Below, in pieces: positions 45,468 to 54,105 of a stretch of DNA of 64,000 nt. Positions within the stretch are counted from its first letter, which is position 1, and the number at the start of each line of letters is the position of its first letter. Made by a program: the position numbers and the translations under genes. The stretch comes from Bordetella parapertussis (lineage in GTDB: Bacteria > Pseudomonadota > Gammaproteobacteria > Burkholderiales > SG8-39): contig CAMAXP010000018.1 of the NCBI GenBank assembly GCA_945862265.1, positions 1-64,000 of the forward strand. The letters run 5' to 3'. Below the pieces are notes generated by a model. That model ran no database searches. It had not been told where the DNA came from and saw only the letters and a program-made list of their open reading frames with translations.

Positions 45468-46676
45468 ATGCTGAACGCCTACATCTACGACGGCCTGCGC
45501 ACCCCCATCGGGCGGCATGCGGGAAAACTCGCCACCATCCGCCCCGACGACCTCGCCGCCGGCGTGATCGCCGAAGTGGTCAAACGCAACGGCGTAAAGC
45601 CCGAAGAGATTTCGGATGTCATCCTCGGCTGCGTCACGCAGGCCGGCGAAGACAGCCGCAACGTCGCACGGTTCGCCACGCTGTCGTCGGGCCTGCCCGC
45701 CTCGGTGCCGGGCGTCACGGTGAACCGCCTGTGCGCGAGCGGCCTGCAGGCCACGATCGACGCCGCGCGTGCAATCACCTGCGGTGAAGGCGAGCTCTAT
45801 ATCGCCGGCGGCACGGAAAGCATGACCCGTGCGCCCTACATCATCGCCAAGCCGTCCTCGGCCTTCGGCCGCGACTCCAAGATGTACGACTCCACCATCG
45901 GGTCGCGCTTCACGAACCCCAAGGTGGCCAAGCTCTTCGGCGACCATGCAATGCCGCAGACCGCCGACAACGTGGCCAAGGAATACGGCATCACCCGCGA
46001 GCAGGCCGACGAGTTCGCCCTCGGCTCGCAGCTGAAGTACGCCAAGGCCGAAGCCGACGGGTTTTACAAAGGCGAAATCCTGCCCGTGGCGCTGCCCGGC
46101 GGAAAGAAGGACGCTCCGCCCGTGATGGTGAGCGCGGATGAACACCCGCGCCGCGACGCGACGATGGAGTCGCTGGTCAGGCTCAAGCCCTTGTTCGAAG
46201 GCGGCGTCGTGACGGCGGGCAATGCCTCGGGCGTGAACGACGGCGCTGCTGCGTTGATCGTCGCCAGCGAAAAGTGGGGCAAGACGAACGGCAAAAAGCC
46301 GATGGCCAGGATCCTGGCCGCCGCCTCGGCCGCCGTCGAACCGCGCATCATGGGCGTCGGCCCGGCCTACGCGATCCCGCTGGCGCTGCAGCGTGCCGGC
46401 CTCACGCTCAAGGACATGGACATCATCGAGATCAACGAGGCCTTCGCCACCCAGATGCTGGGGTGCCTCGCGATCATGAAGGTGGATTTCAAGGATCCGC
46501 GCGTAAACCCGAACGGCGGCGCGATCGCCATCGGCCACCCGCTCGGATGCTCGGGCGCCCGCCTTGCGATCACGGTCGCGCGGCAACTCGAGCGCATGAA
46601 CGGCCGCTACGCCGCGATATCGCTTTGCATCGGCGTGGGCCAGGGGCTGGCGATGATCATCGAGCGGACGAAATAA
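45468..46676 (+). CDS. Thiolase (acetyl-CoA C-acyltransferase)
   Basis: This 402-residue thiolase splits a 3-oxoacyl-CoA with CoA into acetyl-CoA and a shorter acyl-CoA. It has the nucleophilic cysteine in VNRLCASGLQ, the GGTESMTRAP loop, NEAFATQMLG and the second active-site pair in GGAIAIGHPLGCSGAR. It is coupled to the hydroxyacyl-CoA dehydrogenase (two-base gap) and converges on the HpaH-like gene with a three-base gap. Direction (degradative) is inferred from context. Confidence 0.94.
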   Translation: MLNAYIYDGLRTPIGRHAGKLATIRPDDLAAGVIAEVVKRNGVKPEEISDVILGCVTQAGEDSRNVARFATLSSGLPASVPGVTVNRLCASGLQATIDAARAITCGEGELYIAGGTESMTRAPYIIAKPSSAFGRDSKMYDSTIGSRFTNPKVAKLFGDHAMPQTADNVAKEYGITREQADEFALGSQLKYAKAEADGFYKGEILPVALPGGKKDAPPVMVSADEHPRRDATMESLVRLKPLFEGGVVTAGNASGVNDGAAALIVASEKWGKTNGKKPMARILAAASAAVEPRIMGVGPAYAIPLALQRAGLTLKDMDIIEINEAFATQMLGCLAIMKVDFKDPRVNPNGGAIAIGHPLGCSGARLAITVARQLERMNGRYAAISLCIGVGQGLAMIIERTK

Positions 46677-46679
46677 CTT

Positions 46680-47459
46680 TCAGCCGAAGTGGACTGCGAC
46701 CCCGCCCAGCGGGCCGTAGTCCACGTTGATCGTATCGCCCTTCTTCACCGCCACCGGGCGCGTGAAGGAACCGGCCAGGAAGAAGTGCCCCGCCTCCAGG
46801 CCGACGCCGAATGCGGCGAGTTTATTGGCCAGCCAGACGATCCCCATCGCGGGATGCCCGAGCACCCCGGCAGCGACGCCGGTTTCCTCGACCACACCAT
46901 TCTTCGAGCAGATCGCCGCCGCCCAGCGCAGGTCGATGTCGAACGGGCGCACCGGCCGTCCGCCGGTGATGATCCCGCCACAGGCCGCGTTATCGGCAAT
47001 GTTGTCCTGGATCTTGCGGGGGTACTTCGAGCGCCCGTCGATGATCTCCAGGGCCGGCACCACGAATTCCGTCGCACGCAACACGTCGGTCATCGTCACG
47101 CCGGGGCCCTTCAGCGGTGAACCGAGCACGAAAGCGAGTTCGACTTCGATGCGCGGGATGATGAATCGCGACGTGTCCAGCGTGTCGCCATCGTTGTAGA
47201 ACATGTCGTCGAGCAGCACGCCGTAGTCCGGCTCATGGACGTTGGAGGCGGCCTGCATCGCCTTCGAGGTGAGGCCGATCTTGTGGCCGCGTTTCGTGCG
47301 TCCCTGCGCGAACTTCGCAGCGATGACCTCGCTCTGGATCGCGTAGGCGTCCTCGATGGTAATGCCCGGATAGGTGGTGGTGAGCTGCACGCACGGCACG
47401 ACCGTGCGCTCCGCCTCGAGCATCTGCGCGGCGGCAGCCTTGAGCTCGGCCGGGGTCAC
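46680..47459 (-). CDS. HpaH/MhpD-family 2-oxo acid hydratase
   Basis: This 259-residue enzyme is of the hydratase/decarboxylase branch that includes 2-oxohepta-3-ene-1,7-dioate hydratase, 2-oxopent-4-enoate hydratase and 4-oxalocrotonate decarboxylase. It has GHKIGLTSKAMQ, DDMFYNDGDT, RIEVELAFVLG and the metal-site ALEIIDGRS...DNIADNAACGGI segment. The length (usually about 262-267) fits. GTG at 47459 overlaps the FAH-type gene's stop by four bases. It is the last gene of a five-gene leftward operon and probably acts on a ring-cleavage product. Confidence 0.88.
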   Translation of the reverse strand: MTPAELKAAAAQMLEAERTVVPCVQLTTTYPGITIEDAYAIQSEVIAAKFAQGRTKRGHKIGLTSKAMQAASNVHEPDYGVLLDDMFYNDGDTLDTSRFIIPRIEVELAFVLGSPLKGPGVTMTDVLRATEFVVPALEIIDGRSKYPRKIQDNIADNAACGGIITGGRPVRPFDIDLRWAAAICSKNGVVEETGVAAGVLGHPAMGIVWLANKLAAFGVGLEAGHFFLAGSFTRPVAVKKGDTINVDYGPLGGVAVHFG

Positions 47460-48319
47460 GGCTTTTCGTCCGCGACGGTGTTCGACAGGACGCCCACGCC
47501 CGAGACTTCCACTTCCACCACGTCGCCGGGCTTGAGGAACTTCGGCGGCGTGAAACGGATGCCTGCACCGATCGGCGTGCCGGTGACGATCACGTCGCCC
47601 GGCTTCAGCGCCGTCCACGTGGAGATGTAGCGGATCAGCGTTCGGAAAGGGAACATCAGGTTCGCCGTCGTATCGTGCTGGCGCTGCTCGCCATTGACCC
47701 GCGTCGTCACCGTCACGTCACCGAAGCCGGGAAATTCGTCCGAAGTGACCATCCACGGACCGATCGATCCGCTGGCCTCCCAGGTCTTGCCTTGGGTGAC
47801 GTTGAACTTGCCGTGCTTCGTCCAGTCGCGGATCGTGCCCTCGTTGACGCAGGTGAGGCCGGCGATGTGGCTGTCGGCCGCCTCCTCGGAAATCCGCCGG
47901 CCGCCCTTGCCGATGATGATCCCGATCTCCCCTTCGTAATCGAGTTGCTCCGACTCGGGCGGGCGCATGAGCTTGCCGCCGTGTCCCACCAACGACCCGG
48001 GAAAGCGCAGGAAGATGCTCGGGTACTTGGGGAGGTCGGAGCCGTCCTTGTACTCGGCGTTGCGATTGCCGTAGTTGACGCCCACGCAGATGATTTTTTC
48101 CGGGAAGGGAATGGGCGAAGCGAGCTTGAGCCCGGCCAACGCGTGGTCGGGCTTCGCCTTGGCGACAAGTTCCTTGATACGGGCAAGCGCATCGGCCTCG
48201 AGGGCGGCGCGCAGCGTCGTGATGCCCGCACCGAGCTTGTCGGTCAGGTCGACCACGCCATCGCCTGCAAGTGCACCGAAGCGCGGCTTGCCCGCGAGTT
48301 CAAAAGAAAGGAGTTTCAT
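47456..48319 (-). CDS. Fumarylacetoacetate hydrolase (FAH) family protein
   Basis: This 287-residue enzyme has an N-terminal cap and the FAH catalytic fold. KIICVGVNYGNRNAE, the metal-binding LDYEGEIGIIIGKGGR (Glu-x-Glu), and TRDWTKHG-like and TGTPIGAGIRFTPPKFLKPGD segments are visible. Members hydrolyse C-C bonds or isomerise 2-oxo-enoic acids in tyrosine, homoprotocatechuate and gentisate pathways. It overlaps the next gene on each side by four bases. Substrate cannot be fixed; 5-carboxymethyl-2-hydroxymuconate isomerase or fumarylpyruvate hydrolase are possible. Confidence 0.88.
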   Translation of the reverse strand: MKLLSFELAGKPRFGALAGDGVVDLTDKLGAGITTLRAALEADALARIKELVAKAKPDHALAGLKLASPIPFPEKIICVGVNYGNRNAEYKDGSDLPKYPSIFLRFPGSLVGHGGKLMRPPESEQLDYEGEIGIIIGKGGRRISEEAADSHIAGLTCVNEGTIRDWTKHGKFNVTQGKTWEASGSIGPWMVTSDEFPGFGDVTVTTRVNGEQRQHDTTANLMFPFRTLIRYISTWTALKPGDVIVTGTPIGAGIRFTPPKFLKPGDVVEVEVSGVGVLSNTVADEKP

Positions 48320-49188
48320 GAGTCGAATCCAAAAAGTCTGGCGGGGTTGTCGACGAGGATCTTCTTTAGCATCGCCTCGTCAGGGACAAAACGGTACAGC
48401 GCTTCGAGGAGGTCTGCCTCATTCGGCGGTTGCTTCACCGATACGGGATGAGGCCAGTCGCTGGCCCACACCACGCGGTCCGGCGCAGTCTCGATCAGGG
48501 TGCGCGCCACCGGGATGACGTCGTCCCAGGGCGCGCCGGCCTTGGAGATCTTCTCGGTCAGCGAGAGCATGACCCAGAAGTTCCCCCGCTTGAGGAGTTC
48601 CACCACCTTCTTCAGGCTCGGGTCGGCTGCGCCCAGTTGCGGATCGGGACGCCCCATGTGATCGAGAAGGACCGGGATCTCGAGCTTCTCGAAGGGTGCG
48701 ATGTTTTCGGCAATGCCTTTGGCCTCGGGCTGGATCTTCGCGTACCAGCCGAGTTCCTTGACCCTAGCAAGGGAGCGCTCCATTTCCTTGTCCGACAGCG
48801 CAATGCCCAGGCTCTGCCGCGAAAACCTCGCGCCACGGACACCGCCCTCATGCAGCTTCGCGATGTAGGCGTCGTCACGCTCGCTCAGCACGACAGCGTT
48901 GGCGCAACCGCGATAGTTCGGCCCCAGCGCGGCAATGCCATCCAGAGTCGCAGAGTGGTCGGCGCCATAAGTGGTCGGCTGCACGACAACGCCACGCTGG
49001 ATCCCCAGCGCCTTGTGCATCTTCTGCGCCGCTTGCGAGGTGGCAGTCGGCATGACGTAGGCCGCGCCGGGACGCGGCGGGTACTTGTCGGCCGGCCCGA
49101 GCACGTGGAACTGGCTGTCGCAAGAGAGCGGCGGCGGCACCTTTTTGGGCGTGCGGGGATTCGGGTCGAATGCGAGATAGTCGGCCAT
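48316..49188 (-). CDS. COG3618-type TIM-barrel amidohydrolase (LigI-like)
   Basis: This 290-residue protein of the amidohydrolase-2 group includes lactone hydrolases such as 2-pyrone-4,6-dicarboxylate hydrolase. It has the first-strand motif CDSQFHVLGP (Gln-x-His instead of His-x-His), QPTTYG, LLDHMGRPDP and WASDWPHPV with the catalytic aspartate. The missing first histidine suggests no metal at that site, which fits LigI-like enzymes that are metal independent. It overlaps the FAH-family gene by four bases and lies nine bases after ridA. Confidence 0.85.
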   Translation of the reverse strand: MADYLAFDPNPRTPKKVPPPLSCDSQFHVLGPADKYPPRPGAAYVMPTATSQAAQKMHKALGIQRGVVVQPTTYGADHSATLDGIAALGPNYRGCANAVVLSERDDAYIAKLHEGGVRGARFSRQSLGIALSDKEMERSLARVKELGWYAKIQPEAKGIAENIAPFEKLEIPVLLDHMGRPDPQLGAADPSLKKVVELLKRGNFWVMLSLTEKISKAGAPWDDVIPVARTLIETAPDRVVWASDWPHPVSVKQPPNEADLLEALYRFVPDEAMLKKILVDNPARLFGFDS

Positions 49189-49197
49189 GTCCCCTCC

Positions 49198-49593
49198 TCA
49201 GCCCAGCACAGCAATGAAATCGCACTCGAGCAGCTTTTCGCCGTCGAGCGGGGCCTGCATGGCGTGGCGCGCCGGCCGCGAATGCGGATCCGGGAACATC
49301 TTCAGCCACTCACGGTTTACGCCCTCGCGCTGCGAGCGGTCGAGCATCCACACGGTCATCTTGATGATGTTGGCCGGGCTGCCTCCTGCGGCTTCCACGA
49401 TGCGTTTCACGTGAGCGAACATCAGCGCGCTCTGCTCGTCGATGGTGGCGCCGTACTTCCCGGTCGCCGGATCGGTGCCCTGGATGCTGCCGGAGTAGAG
49501 CATGTTGCCGATCCGGCAGGCTGCGGGGATCGGGTTCTTATGACTGAACCCATCGACATAGATGCTCGTGCGCTTGAGGTCTGGTGTACTCAT
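49198..49593 (-). CDS. RidA/YjgF-family deaminase-like protein
   Basis: This 131-residue RidA-family protein has NPIPAACRIGNMLYSGSIQG then KYGATIDEQSALMFAHVKR and the conserved arginine in SRPARHAMQ. RidA members deaminate reactive 2-aminoacrylate-type enamines; some subgroups, such as 2-aminomuconate deaminase, act inside aromatic pathways. Here it sits in an operon with a hydratase, an FAH protein and a lactonase-like protein, which suggests the latter kind of role. It follows a Bug-type gene by one base. Confidence 0.88.
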   Translation of the reverse strand: MSTPDLKRTSIYVDGFSHKNPIPAACRIGNMLYSGSIQGTDPATGKYGATIDEQSALMFAHVKRIVEAAGGSPANIIKMTVWMLDRSQREGVNREWLKMFPDPHSRPARHAMQAPLDGEKLLECDFIAVLG

Positions 49594-49594
49594 T

Positions 49595-50566
49595 TCAATT
49601 GGCCCGGATGTTGGCTTTCATGATGACGGGGGTCCATTTTTCGTATTCCGCCTTGAGGTAGCCGTGGAATTGCTCGGGAGTGGTCGCGCGGGCCTCGGCG
49701 CCAAGCGCGTCGAATTTATCGATCACGGATTTTTCGCCGAGCACCCGGGCCAGCGCCGACTGCATCCGGGCGATTACCGCCTTGGGCGTGCCGGTCGGCG
49801 CCACGATCCCGGTGAAGGTCGCGCCTTCCATGCCTTTCACGCCCGCCTCCTCGAAAGTGGGGACGTCCGGCAGGGACGGAACGCGCTTGTCCACGGTGAC
49901 GGCCAATGCGCGCACGCGCCCCTGCTTGATGAAAGGCAGCGACACCGAGACCTGCTCGAAGCTCATCTGCACTTCCCCCGCCAGCATCGCCGTGCTGGCC
50001 GGCGCATTGCCCTTGTAGTGCACGGTCAGCCAGGACGCTCCGGTGAGCGACTGCAGCAACTCGGACAGCAGGTGGTTGGTGGTCCCGGCGCTGGGCGTGG
50101 CCAGCGTGAGCTTGCCCGGCTCCTTCTTCGCGAGGTCCAGCAGCTCGCGCACCGACTTCGCCGGTGTCGTCGGATGGACGAGCAGCGCGATCGGCGTAAA
50201 CGACACCGAACTGACCGGCGTGAAATCCTTGTCCCAGTGGTAGGCCGGGCGATTGAAGATGATCGGCGCATGCAGCAGCGGCGAGTTCGCCATGAAGAAC
50301 ACCGTGTAGCCGTCGGCCGGGCTCTTCGCCACGAATTCGCCCGCAATGATGCCGCCGGCGCCGGGCTTGTTTTCGATGATCACGGGCTGGCCGAGCGCCT
50401 CCTGCATGCCCGGCGCGACGATCCGCGCCGCGGTATCCACGTTCCCGCCGGGCGGGTACGGCACGACGAGCTTGATGGGCTTCTCCGGCCATTTCTGCGC
50501 CAGGGCGGGCGTGGCGAGCGCTGCGAGCGCCGCGCAGGCCGCGGCAAAAAATGCGACTGTCCTCAT
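49595..50566 (-). CDS. Bug/TctC-type solute-binding protein (aromatic-type operon)
   Basis: This 323-residue binding protein has a signal peptide of about 23 residues (VAFFAAACAALAALATPALA). WPEKPIKLVVPYPPGGNVDT and IENKPGAGGIIAGEF are the family's ligand-site segments. It is the first gene of an operon with RidA, a LigI-like protein, an FAH protein and the hydratase, so it probably binds the carboxylate substrate of that pathway. It has no TctA/TctB genes nearby. It is divergent from the flavin reductase gene over a 164-base control region. Confidence 0.93.
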   Translation of the reverse strand: MRTVAFFAAACAALAALATPALAQKWPEKPIKLVVPYPPGGNVDTAARIVAPGMQEALGQPVIIENKPGAGGIIAGEFVAKSPADGYTVFFMANSPLLHAPIIFNRPAYHWDKDFTPVSSVSFTPIALLVHPTTPAKSVRELLDLAKKEPGKLTLATPSAGTTNHLLSELLQSLTGASWLTVHYKGNAPASTAMLAGEVQMSFEQVSVSLPFIKQGRVRALAVTVDKRVPSLPDVPTFEEAGVKGMEGATFTGIVAPTGTPKAVIARMQSALARVLGEKSVIDKFDALGAEARATTPEQFHGYLKAEYEKWTPVIMKANIRAN

Positions 50567-50652
50567 GGTCTCTTCCTCTAGTTTTGTTATTTTCAGACTG
50601 TAAAAGGCCGCGCCGCCGCCCGCAACCGGCGTGGCGCATTTTGTTCCACACT

Positions 50653-50670
50653 ATGGACATTCATGTCCAT
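50653..50670. promoter_or_regulatory. Perfect inverted repeat, candidate IclR operator
   Basis: ATGGACAT-TC-ATGTCCAT is an 8+8 inverted repeat with a two-base centre in the 164-base gap (50567-50730) between the Bug-led operon and the flavin reductase-iclR genes. It is 60 bases upstream of the flavin reductase start and 87 from the Bug start. The size, and the iclR gene two genes away, fit an operator for both directions. Which protein binds is inferred. Confidence 0.55.
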
Positions 50671-50730
50671 CCTCGCTTGACCCCGGCGCGCCCGGCCCCT
50701 TAGTCTCCAGCCGAACCGATTGGAGACTGC

Positions 50731-51354
50731 ATGGACATCCCCGCCGCGGGCCTCGACCCCGAAGCCACCTACAAGCTCATCACCGGCATCATCGTCCCCC
50801 GCCCGATTGCGTGGGTCACGACCCTGTCGCCCGGCGGCGCGGTCAACCTCGCGCCGTTCAGCGCTTTTACCTTCGTGTCGAACAAACCTCCGATGGTAGG
50901 CATCAATATCGGTCGCAAGGCCGGCAGGCTCAAGGACACCGGCGTCAACATCCATGCGGGCGGCGAATTCGTCGTCAACATCGCCGACGAAAACCTGATC
51001 GAACCCGTGCACCTGTCGGCGATCGAATACGCGCCGGAGGTCAGCGAAGCCGACCTCCTCGGCCTAGCGCTCAAGGCCAGCCAGGCCGTGCGCGTGCCAA
51101 GCCTCGCCGCCGCGCCGATCAGCCTCGAATGCCGCTTCCACAGCGCTACGGCTTACGGCGAAACGGGATCGGAATTCATGGTCGGCGAAGTGCTCGTGTT
51201 CCATATCCGCGACGGCCTCTGCGTGAACGGCAAGATCGACACCGCGCAACTGCGCCCACTGTGCCGGATCGGCGGGCCGAACTACGCCAAGCTCGGCGAG
51301 ATCCTTTCCATGCAGCCGATCGGGCAGACGCCGAAAACCGTGCTCGGTGCCTGA
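50731..51354 (+). CDS. Flavin reductase-like domain protein
   Basis: This 207-residue protein with a split-barrel FMN fold has YKLITGIIVPRPIAWVTTLS, the NLAPFSAFTFVSNKPPMVGI core and ILSMQPIGQTP near the end. Many relatives supply reduced flavin to two-component monooxygenases; others act alone as flavin-binding enzymes. No monooxygenase gene is in the window. The gene is divergent from the Bug-led operon and three bases ahead of an iclR gene, so it probably belongs to the same aromatic-type pathway. Confidence 0.85.
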   Translation: MDIPAAGLDPEATYKLITGIIVPRPIAWVTTLSPGGAVNLAPFSAFTFVSNKPPMVGINIGRKAGRLKDTGVNIHAGGEFVVNIADENLIEPVHLSAIEYAPEVSEADLLGLALKASQAVRVPSLAAAPISLECRFHSATAYGETGSEFMVGEVLVFHIRDGLCVNGKIDTAQLRPLCRIGGPNYAKLGEILSMQPIGQTPKTVLGA

Positions 51355-51357
51355 GAC

Positions 51358-52146
51358 ATGGCGGCGCGGCAAGGCGTAGGCGGCGCGCAAAGCATCCGCC
51401 GTGCGATGGCGGTGCTCCGCATCCTCGCCGTCGGCCAGGAGCACGGGGTGCGGCTGACCGATATCGTGGAGGAGACCGGCCTCAACCGCCCGACGGTCCA
51501 CCGCATCCTGCGCGTCCTGCTGGAAGAAGGTGCAGTCGAACAGGATCCCCAGACACGCAAGTACCTCATTGGCCAGGAGGTGTCCCTGCTTGCGCTGGCG
51601 CGCACCGCCCGGACGCCGGTTCGCGCCGTGGCCGAGCCGTACCTGCACCACATCGCCGAGAAAGCCGGCGACACGGTCTTCCTCACGATCCGCAGCGGCT
51701 TTGACTCCATCTGCGTGGACCGCAGGACCGGGAACTACCCGGTCAAGGTCCTGTCCATAGAGATCGGGGCGCGTCGCCCGCTCGGCTTAGGGGTCGGGGG
51801 ATTGGTATTGCTCGCGTTCCTGCCGCGCGCCGAATCGGCCGCGATCAACAAGGCGAACGCTCAGCGCCTCGCCCACCACGGCCTCACCACGACGAAGCTG
51901 ACCGAGCGGGTGCGAGCGACCCGCGCCAAGGGCTATGCCTATACCGAGGTGGGTGTCGTGCGCGGCACCAAAGCGCTCGCCGTCCCCGTCCTGGGACCAG
52001 GAGGCGAAGCGGTCGCAGCCATCAGCATCGCCGCCATCTCGGACCGCATCACGCCGGCGCGCATGGCGACGCTGGTCGGCCTGATGAGCCAGCAGGCCGC
52101 GCTGGTTTCCCGCCGGCTCGCGGACCTCGCCAAGGCGGGAAAATGA
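51358..52146 (+). CDS. IclR-family transcription regulator
   Basis: This 262-residue regulator has an N-terminal winged helix (AQSIRRAMAVLRILAVGQEHG with TDIVEETGLNRPTVHRILRV) and the effector domain (DTVFLTIRSGFDSICVDRRT, TEVGVVRGTKALAVPVLG). It follows the flavin reductase gene by three bases and probably controls both divergent operons through the palindrome at 50653-50670. It resembles the regulator at 35279 only at family level, so the two should respond to different signals. Confidence 0.93.
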   Translation: MAARQGVGGAQSIRRAMAVLRILAVGQEHGVRLTDIVEETGLNRPTVHRILRVLLEEGAVEQDPQTRKYLIGQEVSLLALARTARTPVRAVAEPYLHHIAEKAGDTVFLTIRSGFDSICVDRRTGNYPVKVLSIEIGARRPLGLGVGGLVLLAFLPRAESAAINKANAQRLAHHGLTTTKLTERVRATRAKGYAYTEVGVVRGTKALAVPVLGPGGEAVAAISIAAISDRITPARMATLVGLMSQQAALVSRRLADLAKAGK

Positions 52147-52209
52147 TGTCCCGCCCCCCCGCCGCGAAGTAAAATTGCGGCAACCCCCATTTGCACGCAG
52201 GAGCACCCC

Positions 52210-53421
52210 ATGAACGCCCCCTCTTCCACCGCCAAGGCCCGCTTTTCCTGGGACGATCCCCTGCTCCTCAACGACCAGTTGAGCGAGGAGGAACGCATGG
52301 TTCGTGATGCCGCGCACGCCTACTGCCAGGGCAAACTCGCGCCGCGCGTCACCGAGGCCTTCCGCCACGAGAAGACCGACCCGGAAATCTTCCGCGAGAT
52401 GGGCGAACTCGGCCTGCTCGGCCCGACGATCCCCGCCGAGTATGGCGGCCCGGGCCTCAACTACGTGAGCTACGGGCTGATCGCGCGTGAAGTCGAGCGC
52501 GTCGACTCGGGCTACCGCTCGATGATGAGCGTGCAGAGCTCGCTCGTCATGGTGCCGATTTTCGAATTCGGCAGCGAAGCCCAAAAGCAGAAGTACCTAC
52601 CGAAGCTCGCGACGGGTGAATGGATCGGGTGCTTCGGCCTGACCGAACCGAACCACGGCTCCGACCCGGCCTCGATGGTCACCCGTGCGAAGAAAGTGCC
52701 GGGCGGCTACTCGATCTCGGGCGCGAAGATGTGGATCTCAAACTCTCCGATCGCCGACGTGTTCGTTGTCTGGGCCAAGGAAATCGACGGCAAGGCGCCG
52801 GACGGCCCGATCCGCGGCTTCGTCCTCGAGAAGGGAATGAAAGGCCTCTCCGCACCCACCATCCACAGCAAGGTCGGCCTGCGCGCCTCCATCACGGGCG
52901 AGATCGTGATGGATGAAGTGTTCTGCCCGGAAGAAAACGCGTTTCCCGAAGTGCGCGGCCTCAAGGGCCCGTTCACCTGCCTCAATTCCGCCCGGTACGG
53001 GATCGCCTGGGGAGCGCTCGGCGCGGCCGAGGACTGCTTCCATCGTTCGCGCCAGTACGTGCTCGACAGGAAGCAGTTCGGCCGGCCCCTCGCCGCCAAC
53101 CAGCTGATCCAGAAAAAACTCGCCGACATGCTCACCGAGATTTCCATCGGCCTGCAGTCGTGCCTGAGGCTCGGTCGCATGAAGGACGAGGGCGGCGCGG
53201 CAGTCGAGATCACATCGATCCTCAAGCGCAATTCGTGCGGCAAGTCGCTCGACATTGCCCGCATGGCGCGCGACATGATGGGCGGCAACGGCATCTCCGA
53301 CGAATTCGGCGTGGCGCGCCACCTCGTGAACCTCGAGGTCGTGAACACCTACGAAGGCACGCACGACATCCATGCGCTGATCCTGGGGCGTGCAATCACC
53401 GGCATCCAGGCTTTCTCCTGA
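52210..53421 (+). CDS. gcdH: Glutaryl-CoA dehydrogenase
   Basis: GcdH oxidises and decarboxylates glutaryl-CoA to crotonyl-CoA with FAD. The 403-residue protein has the acyl-CoA dehydrogenase fold, [15 protein letters not shown] and [19 protein letters not shown]. The ending [20 protein letters not shown] holds the catalytic glutamate (YEGTHD) and is typical of GcdH rather than other family members. It follows the iclR gene by 63 bases, with GCAGGAG upstream of ATG 52210. Lysine, tryptophan or dicarboxylate breakdown are its usual contexts. The hydroxyacyl-CoA dehydrogenase and thiolase at 43954-46676 could act further down. Confidence 0.93.
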   Translation: MNAPSSTAKARFSWDDPLLLNDQLSEEERMVRDAAHAYCQGKLAPRVTEAFRHEKTDPEIFREMGELGLLGPTIPAEYGGPGLNYVSYGLIAREVERVDSGYRSMMSVQSSLVMVPIFEFGSEAQKQKYLPKLATGEWIGCFGLTEPNHGSDPASMVTRAKKVPGGYSISGAKMWISNSPIADVFVVWAKEIDGKAPDGPIRGFVLEKGMKGLSAPTIHSKVGLRASITGEIVMDEVFCPEENAFPEVRGLKGPFTCLNSARYGIAWGALGAAEDCFHRSRQYVLDRKQFGRPLAANQLIQKKLADMLTEISIGLQSCLRLGRMKDEGGAAVEITSILKRNSCGKSLDIARMARDMMGGNGISDEFGVARHLVNLEVVNTYEGTHDIHALILGRAITGIQAFS

Positions 53422-53425
53422 TCCG

Positions 53426-54073
53426 ATGACCCGCCTGCTCGCCACCTGCGTCCTCGCCCTGTGCGGGACGCTTGCGGCAGCGCAGGCCCCCGGTGCCGCC
53501 CCCGGCCCGAACGGCGTGTTCCTCATCGCCAAGCCGGAACTCACGGACCCGAATTTCACTCGTACCGTCGTCCTGGTCACCCAGACCGAGGACTTCAGCA
53601 CCGTCGGCGTGATCATCAACCGGCCGACCACGCTGCGCCTGTCGGACTTTCCCACGCTGGGTGAAATCGAAACCGGGAAGTACACCGATCGGATCTACCT
53701 GGGCGGGCCGGTGATGCGCAACGCCCTCCTCGCGGTCTTCCAGGCGGAGGCAAAGCCGACCGCGCCCGCCTTCCATGTGCTTCGCAAACTCTACATAACG
53801 ATGCACCCGGACAACATGAAGGGGTTGCTGGAATCCACTGACCGCCGGTACAGGCTGTACGCGGGTTTTTCCGGCTGGGCCCCGCGCCAGCTCGAAAGCG
53901 AGTTCAACCGCGCAGGGTGGTATGTCCTGCCCGCCGACGAAGCCATGGTATTCCGTGAAAACACCGAAGGGCTGTGGGAGGAACTGCTGCACCGGGCGCA
54001 GGGCCTTAAAACGCGCTTCCAATCGGGAAAGCGGATGCGCGATTTCAGGGATTGCGATATACAATTCTTTTGA
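53426..54073 (+). CDS. Exported AlgH/YqgE-like protein, copy 1
   Basis: This 215-residue protein of the AlgH/YqgE (DUF179) family has the core NGVFLIAKPELTDPNFTRTV, GVIINRPTTLRLSDF, YLGGPVMRNALLAVF and the FSGWAPRQLESEFNRAGW segment. Ordinary YqgE has about 190 residues and no signal peptide; this one starts with a signal-like stretch (RLLATCVLALCGTLAAAQA) and should be exported. Function of the family is unknown. It starts five bases after gcdH and is followed 33 bases later by a second relative, so the two were made by a duplication or act together. Confidence 0.82.
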   Translation: MTRLLATCVLALCGTLAAAQAPGAAPGPNGVFLIAKPELTDPNFTRTVVLVTQTEDFSTVGVIINRPTTLRLSDFPTLGEIETGKYTDRIYLGGPVMRNALLAVFQAEAKPTAPAFHVLRKLYITMHPDNMKGLLESTDRRYRLYAGFSGWAPRQLESEFNRAGWYVLPADEAMVFRENTEGLWEELLHRAQGLKTRFQSGKRMRDFRDCDIQFF

Positions 54074-54105
54074 CCACCGAATCGCAACACTTGGAGAGAG
54101 ACTCG

